Positions 59,901 through 64,000 of a stretch of 64,000 bases of DNA are shown here, piece by piece. The stretch is from positions 62,001 to 126,000 of the forward strand of contig NZ_WUEK01000009.1 in assembly GCF_009823805.1 (NCBI RefSeq), given 5' to 3'. The notes under the pieces were generated by a model that worked only from the letters and a program-made list of their open reading frames with translations, searched no databases and was not told where the DNA came from. Position 1 is the first letter of the stretch. Every line of letters starts with the position of its first letter. The stretch comes from Nocardioides flavescens (GTDB lineage Bacteria; Actinomycetota; Actinomycetes; Propionibacteriales; Nocardioidaceae). The translations under genes were made by a program, and so were the position numbers.

Positions 59901-62900
59901 CATCGCCCCCCGAGCCGCCGACAACCAGGCTCCCGTTGCCTTCGACGACGACCTCGTCGTGCGACCCGATCGCACCATCGAGTACGGCGTCCTGGCCAAC
60001 GACGTGGACGTGGACGGCGACGCGCTGAGCGTGGCCGCGGACCTCGAGGCTCCCGCGGGCGTGGACGCCTCGGTGCGAGACGGTCTGGTGACCGTGCCGG
60101 CGCCGAAGCCGGACGGGACCGGCGTGGCCCGGACCTCCGTGGGCTACACGGTGGCCGACGGCCTCGGCGGTACGGACACGGCGTACCTCACCGTCACCGC
60201 GGACGAGTCGGCGCCGCTCTACGCTCCCATCACCCGAGACGACGCCGCCGACCTGGCCGAGATCGCGGGCAAGAAGCCGGGCGACACCGTCTCGGTCGAC
60301 GTGCTCCGCAACGACGGGGACATCGACGGTGCGCGCTCGGAGCTGAGCATCCAGACCCTGGACCCGACGGTCAGCCGGGTGCGCAGGGGTGAGATCGAGG
60401 TGACCCTCGCCGCGAGCGATCAGGTGCTCGCCTACCAGGTCACCGACGCGGACGGCCAGTTCTCCTACGGCTTCCTCTTCGTCGGTGGGACGGACACGGT
60501 GCCGCCGGTGCTGGACCCGGGCGCGGCTCTCCCGGTGGAGGTGGTCTCGGGCAGCTCGGTGCAGCTCCCTCTCGCCGACTACGTCCTCGTGCGGGCCGGG
60601 CGCCAGCCTCGCCTGACCACGGCCGGCGAGGTCGAGGCCAACAAGTCGGACAGCTCGAAGCTGGTCGTGGACCCCGCCACCCTGCGGTTCGCAGCCGAGC
60701 CGGGCTACGTGGGCGCGGCGGCGATCATCGCCGAGGTGACCGACGGCAACGGCGTCGAGGGGGCCTACCTCGATGATCCCACCCGCTTGACCTCGCGGCT
60801 CACGATCCCGATCGAGGTCCTGCCCGCCGACAACCTTCCCCCGACGATGCGCAGCGGGGTGCTGACCGTCGACGGGAGCGGCGAATCGACCACCACGGTC
60901 GACCTGGCGAACTTCGCCGACGACCCGAACGCCGAGGACCGTGAGGGGCTCAGCTTCGCTGCTGTGGGCGGAGGCGACGACCTTGAGATCTCGCAGGACG
61001 GCTCGGTCCTCGAGGTCACCGGCACCGGGGCGGCCCGGACGCCCCGCAAGCCCGTCGTCGTGACGACGACCGTGACCGACCCGGGGGGCCTCAGCGCGAC
61101 CGGGACGCTCAAGGTGCGGGTGCTCCCCACGACGCGTCCTCTGGTGACCGTTCGTCCCATCGAGCGCGACGCTCAGCAGGGTGACACCGTCACTGTCGAC
61201 GTCGCCGACTACGCCACCAACCCGATCCCCGGTGAGCCGCTGCGAGTGACCGGCGTCGGTGTCGACTCGAGTGAGGGTCCTCAGCCCGCTGTCTCCTCGA
61301 AGGGCTCCGAGGTCGTGATCCGCACCGACCCGTCGATGTCCGGCACCGCCGTCGTCCGCTTCCAGGTCAACGACGGACTCGGCGACCCCGCCCGCGCGGT
61401 GGCGGGGCTCATCCGCGTGACCGTGACCGGTCCGCCGGAGGCCCCGTCACGACCCACGGTCACGGGGGTCTCCTCCGGCACCGCGACCCTCTCGTGGCGC
61501 GAGCCCGTCGACAACGGCTCGCCCGTCACGTCGTACGAGATCCGCGGAAGTCGTGGCTACAGCCGCACCTGCCCACTCACCTCCTGCACCCTCGACGACC
61601 TGCAGAACGGGCAGGAGTACGCGTTCAACGTCACTGCCGTGAACGACGTCGGGCGCAGCGAGCCGAGCCCGGACTCCGAGGCCGTGGTCCCGGACGAGGT
61701 GCCGGGTGACGTCCCGGGGCTGACCGTGGTGCCGACGAAGAAGGACGGTGAGCTGCAGCTGACCTGGGGCGACCCCGTCAACGAGGGTTCCGAGGTGGAG
61801 CGGTTCGAGCTGCGGTCCCGCGGCGGGGCGACCCCCCAGTCGTTGCCGCGCGGGTCCCACGCCTACACCTGGGCGGGGTTGTCGAACACCACGCAGTACT
61901 CCTTCTCGATCCGTGCGGTCAACGCCGAAGGGCCGGGGGAGTGGTCGGCTCAGACCGAGGCGGTCAACCCCTTCGGGCCGCCGAAGCCGTCGGCCTCCGC
62001 GCCCCAGGGCGCGACCCAGAACGACGGACAGCTCGGTGGATCGGTCACCGTCGAGTGGGAGGCGGCCGACGACAACGGCAACCCGGTGACGGGTTACGAC
62101 GTCGAGGTCTACGAGGACGGCAAGCTGACGCGCACGGTCCCCCAGCCGGCGACTGCTCGGTCACTGCCGCTGAACGCGAGCAACGGTGTCGGCTACTCGT
62201 TCCGGGTGCGGGCCTCCAACGCAGCCGGTCCCGGTGAGTGGACGGGCACGTCGGCGCCGGTCACGCCGTACGGCAGAGCCACCGAGCCCCGCAACGCCAA
62301 GGCCGCCGACCAGGACCAGAAGGCTCAGCTCACCTGGGACCCGCCGGCCGACCTGCGAGGGACCACGCTCGACCACTACGAGGTCACCGGCCCGAGCGGT
62401 ACGAGGAGCACGACCAGCCCCTCGCTCGTCTACGACTTCGGGGCGAACGCCGGTCCTTACGCGGTCACCATCGTGCCGATCACGAAGGCACCGGACGGGT
62501 CCAAGCTGGTGACGGGTGATGCGACCCGGGTCGAGGGCATCAGGCCCTTCGGCAAGCCGAGCGACCCCACCGTCCAGGTGAACCAGAACGGCGTGTCCGG
62601 GACGTTCAGCTGGAACTCGGCGGCCTCGGCCAACGGGCGCCCGATCGCCAAGACCGTCATCACCGTCGACGGCAGCTCCAGGACCGTCAGTGGGCCCGAC
62701 AGCGGCAGCGTCGTCGTGTCCGGCGACGGGGGAGAGCGCCACACCGTGTCGGTCGAGGTCGTGGCAGAAGCGGGTGGCCAGAGCTCCGCAGGGACGTCGT
62801 TCACCGCGCCCGGGACCAACTTCACGGTGTCCAAGGGAGGGGCTACGACGACCGGATACTGCACCGCCGCCAGCTGCGCAACGATCGTGGTCGACCTGGT

Positions 62901-63129
62901 CGGACTCCGCCCCGGCAGCTACACGATGTTCTACAACACCGACTGCAACACCCAGAACAGGTCCGCCTGCCTCGGCGGCAACAACGGCGGCGCCGCGCAC
63001 TACCAGCAGGAGCAGGTCAACGTCGGCGAGAGCGGGTCCGTGCACTTCGCTGGGCGCGCCTTCGGTTATCCCGGGGCCGCGGTGTGGATCGACATCAACG
63101 GCCGCGACTCGAACCGGATCACCTGGTGA
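56938..63129 (+). CDS. Giant surface protein: propeller-like head, 11 Ig/cadherin-like repeats, 5 fibronectin III repeats
   Basis: 2,063 residues. A basic N-terminus and single membrane helix (about 22-42) anchor it. Residues ~47-405 form a beta-propeller-like region. From ~415 to ~1,500 there are about 11 repeats of a cadherin/Big_9-like domain, recognisable by (N)xxPxAxDD and VLANDxDPDGDxL. Five fibronectin III domains follow (~1,500-1,955, e.g. PVTSYEIRG, YSFRVRASNAAGPGEW), then a Cys-rich C-terminal domain (~1,960-2,063, four cysteines). No sorting motif. The ATG overlaps the FHA-HTH stop (ATGA). Confidence 0.9.
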   Translation: MSPFAPVARVLGTLRRPALRRVASATTLAAVTTTLVVLAVRADGTPVSEVDLNDGGVWVTNQSGASAPMIGRLNRQVSELDLGVVAPGSRFDVFQTETTVLADVSPFDPLDGVEPDLELRQIVPIDVASGTLRDAVELTPTTMARYGGRVVALVDTKGGSAWVRSVDNLAGFSQQATDPDLELGTGGRFAVQPDGVVLALDPQDAELTQGEVGVDGVVTLETPIGLGEPLSAESDLTAVGGHGFVFDRAAGSLVTGPSTRVDVEEPAGLTLQQPAARGDRAYVATNAGLYTVDAGGESLKRVDTGVLDGGPAAPVVDNGCVYAAWADPDVNGFYRDCDGSVTRLPIPGVAENARLVFRTNRGYTVLNDVASGAAWMIEDGTLEKIQNWTDIDPRIEDRTERREQIDTTERTEENHDPDARDDDLGARAGQPTVLPVTSNDRDPDGDVLTVATVKSIGGVAPQIPVQVVGSGTQLQVQFPADAAGQTAQLNYTVSDGRQGEDEATVTVRIRSAEENTAPQPLDPDVALSADVSRGASVQAYVLPAFVDPEGDDLVLDDARIDPSQGEVDFRSDGTLTFHDSGSSTGIKNVSLSISDGRLAYAATLPVTVTAGKALPALVADHVTVTAGQATTVEPLRNDASPDGSSLGLASVGKQPGIQLTRRPDGQSFTLVATGVQSYYLPYKAYNDSGTAESFIRVDVLNDATENRPPTAVKDQAVLTGGGSVLVDVLANDFDPDGDVLVVPEVSAPQGIKASLVDKHMLRIQTTRELTGVERIDYVVSDGLASSTGSVSVIARDEAGRNRAPQAVDDRVRIRAGAVGTVAVLANDSDPDGDALSLLQSELVVPDQSMIAFVSGRQVRLRAPEEPGQYQLQYGVRDPGGRGHSATVRIKVLPDTAVDNSPPNPEPIQARAISEQTTRVQIRTAGSDPDGDAVSLKGIARAPQKGRIVQSGLDWFSYESFPDSFGTDVFQVTVADKYGAEAIVDVRIGIAPRAADNQAPVAFDDDLVVRPDRTIEYGVLANDVDVDGDALSVAADLEAPAGVDASVRDGLVTVPAPKPDGTGVARTSVGYTVADGLGGTDTAYLTVTADESAPLYAPITRDDAADLAEIAGKKPGDTVSVDVLRNDGDIDGARSELSIQTLDPTVSRVRRGEIEVTLAASDQVLAYQVTDADGQFSYGFLFVGGTDTVPPVLDPGAALPVEVVSGSSVQLPLADYVLVRAGRQPRLTTAGEVEANKSDSSKLVVDPATLRFAAEPGYVGAAAIIAEVTDGNGVEGAYLDDPTRLTSRLTIPIEVLPADNLPPTMRSGVLTVDGSGESTTTVDLANFADDPNAEDREGLSFAAVGGGDDLEISQDGSVLEVTGTGAARTPRKPVVVTTTVTDPGGLSATGTLKVRVLPTTRPLVTVRPIERDAQQGDTVTVDVADYATNPIPGEPLRVTGVGVDSSEGPQPAVSSKGSEVVIRTDPSMSGTAVVRFQVNDGLGDPARAVAGLIRVTVTGPPEAPSRPTVTGVSSGTATLSWREPVDNGSPVTSYEIRGSRGYSRTCPLTSCTLDDLQNGQEYAFNVTAVNDVGRSEPSPDSEAVVPDEVPGDVPGLTVVPTKKDGELQLTWGDPVNEGSEVERFELRSRGGATPQSLPRGSHAYTWAGLSNTTQYSFSIRAVNAEGPGEWSAQTEAVNPFGPPKPSASAPQGATQNDGQLGGSVTVEWEAADDNGNPVTGYDVEVYEDGKLTRTVPQPATARSLPLNASNGVGYSFRVRASNAAGPGEWTGTSAPVTPYGRATEPRNAKAADQDQKAQLTWDPPADLRGTTLDHYEVTGPSGTRSTTSPSLVYDFGANAGPYAVTIVPITKAPDGSKLVTGDATRVEGIRPFGKPSDPTVQVNQNGVSGTFSWNSAASANGRPIAKTVITVDGSSRTVSGPDSGSVVVSGDGGERHTVSVEVVAEAGGQSSAGTSFTAPGTNFTVSKGGATTTGYCTAASCATIVVDLVGLRPGSYTMFYNTDCNTQNRSACLGGNNGGAAHYQQEQVNVGESGSVHFAGRAFGYPGAAVWIDINGRDSNRITW

Positions 63130-63169
63130 CCAGCACTCGCACCACCCCACAACACGCGGAAGGCCCGTC

Positions 63170-64000
63170 ATGACCCTCACCACCGAACAGTCCGCGTGGT
63201 TCGCCACGAGCTTCGGCCAACTGGTCGCCAACATCGAGCGCGCGGTGCTCGGCAAGACCGAGGTCGTGCAGCTGGTGCTCACCTGCCTCCTCTCGGAGGG
63301 GCACATGCTGCTCGAGGACTTCCCTGGCACCGGCAAGACCTCACTCGCCCGTGCTCTCGCACAGTCACTGCAGGGCAAGCAGAGCCGGATCCAGTTCACG
63401 CCAGACCTGCTCCCCAGCGACGTCACCGGCGTGACCATCTTCGACCAGCGCACCGAGCGCTTCGAGTTCCACCAGGGTCCGATCTTCGCCAATGTCGTCT
63501 TGGCCGACGAGATCAACCGCGCCTCGCCCAAGACGCAGTCGGCCCTTCTCGAGGTCATGGAGGAGAGCCAGGTGACGGTCGACGGTGTGTCCCACCAGGT
63601 GGGGCGGCCCTTCATGGTCATCGCGACCCAGAACCCCATCGAGCAGGCGGGGACCTACCGCCTCCCTGAGGCGCAGCTGGATCGGTTCCTGATGAAGTCG
63701 AGCCTCGGCTATCCCGACCACGACGATTCCGTCCGGATCCTCTCCGCCCCGCCGGCCCGTCGGGGCGGGATCGAGCTGGACCCGATCATCACCACGGACG
63801 CCGTCGCGAGCATGGTCGAGATGGCCACCCAGGTCCACGTCGACACCGCAGTCCTCGAGTACGTCGCGCGGCTGGTCGAGGCGACGCGGGAGGCCAACGA
63901 GACGGTGCTCGGCTGCAGCATCCGGGCGGGACTGGCTCTCACCCGGGCAGCGCGGACGTGGGCCCTGGCCGCAGGCCGGTCCTACGTCGTCCCGGATGAC
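63170..64000 (+). CDS. MoxR-family AAA+ ATPase (3' end outside window)
   Basis: 277 residues are visible; the reading frame is open to the window edge. Walker A FPGTGKTS at about residues 50-57, Walker B VVLADEINRASPKTQSALLEVMEE near 110, sensor ATQNPIEQAGTYRLPEAQLDRFLMK. MoxR proteins act as chaperones for assembling von Willebrand A/DUF58 partners, usually encoded next. It starts 40 bases after the giant protein gene, with GGAAGG upstream. Confidence 0.93.
   Translation, partial: MTLTTEQSAWFATSFGQLVANIERAVLGKTEVVQLVLTCLLSEGHMLLEDFPGTGKTSLARALAQSLQGKQSRIQFTPDLLPSDVTGVTIFDQRTERFEFHQGPIFANVVLADEINRASPKTQSALLEVMEESQVTVDGVSHQVGRPFMVIATQNPIEQAGTYRLPEAQLDRFLMKSSLGYPDHDDSVRILSAPPARRGGIELDPIITTDAVASMVEMATQVHVDTAVLEYVARLVEATREANETVLGCSIRAGLALTRAARTWALAAGRSYVVPDD

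Overview
High-GC (roughly 70%) actinobacterial chromosome, most like Nocardioides or a close relative (Propionibacteriales). This is inferred from the division/cell-wall gene order, a Wag31-type DivIVA, SepF, frequent GTG starts, and dispersed palindromic intergenic repeats. Most of the window is core genome. The right end (about 52.4-64 kb) is the notable accessory-type region.

Layout. (1) 1-15.5 kb: the dcw cluster and downstream division genes, murE(3' end)-mraY-murD-ftsW-murG-murC-ftsQ-ftsZ-pgeF-yggS-sepF-yggT-divIVA, then traR/dksA-like, lspA, rluD and a GNAT/chorismate-mutase fusion. murF is absent from its usual place between murE and mraY. (2) 15.6-22 kb: dnaE, a small membrane protein and a DUF3352-type protein. 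(3) 21.8-32.3 kb: ybaK, a LON-domain protein and a MASE1-PAS sensor kinase (all minus strand); an alpha/beta hydrolase, recO, uppS; a divergent LysR/EamA pair; a second sensor kinase. (4) 32.3-35.5 kb: minus-strand zinc uptake operon znuA-znuC-znuB-zur, with two Zur-like boxes at an apparently leaderless znuA start. (5) 35.6-45.4 kb: ABM protein, glyS, lipoprotein, dusB, secreted SH3/M15-like protein, dgt, a 2-hydroxyacid dehydrogenase, dnaG, and a small unknown protein. (6) 45.5-52.2 kb: tRNA-Asn, a TDT transporter with divergent LysR, OsmC, a quinone oxidoreductase with divergent HxlR regulator, a CAU-anticodon tRNA, a YnfA membrane protein, a STAS protein, and an ERCC4/XPF-type nuclease. 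(7) 52.4-64 kb: a tightly coupled run of PP2C phosphatase, FHA protein with a Pro-Glu repeat linker, transmembrane Ser/Thr kinase, FHA-HTH protein, a 2,063-residue surface protein built of Ig/cadherin-like and fibronectin III repeats, and a MoxR ATPase cut by the window edge.

How the parts fit. Regions 1, 2 and 5 hold peptidoglycan precursor synthesis, Z-ring assembly, polar growth, replication and translation. Region 7 reads as one unit: a kinase/phosphatase pair, two phosphothreonine-reading FHA proteins (one probably DNA-binding), a giant anchored extracellular protein, and a MoxR chaperone-type ATPase. I propose that it is a phosphorylation-controlled cell-surface assembly system.

Two sequence-wide patterns stand out. 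Intergenic gaps carry three unrelated palindromic repeat families. Many genes show a TAnnnT-like -10 box 6-7 bases before the start codon with no ribosome binding site, which suggests leaderless mRNAs. All function calls come from reading motifs by eye; no database search was run.
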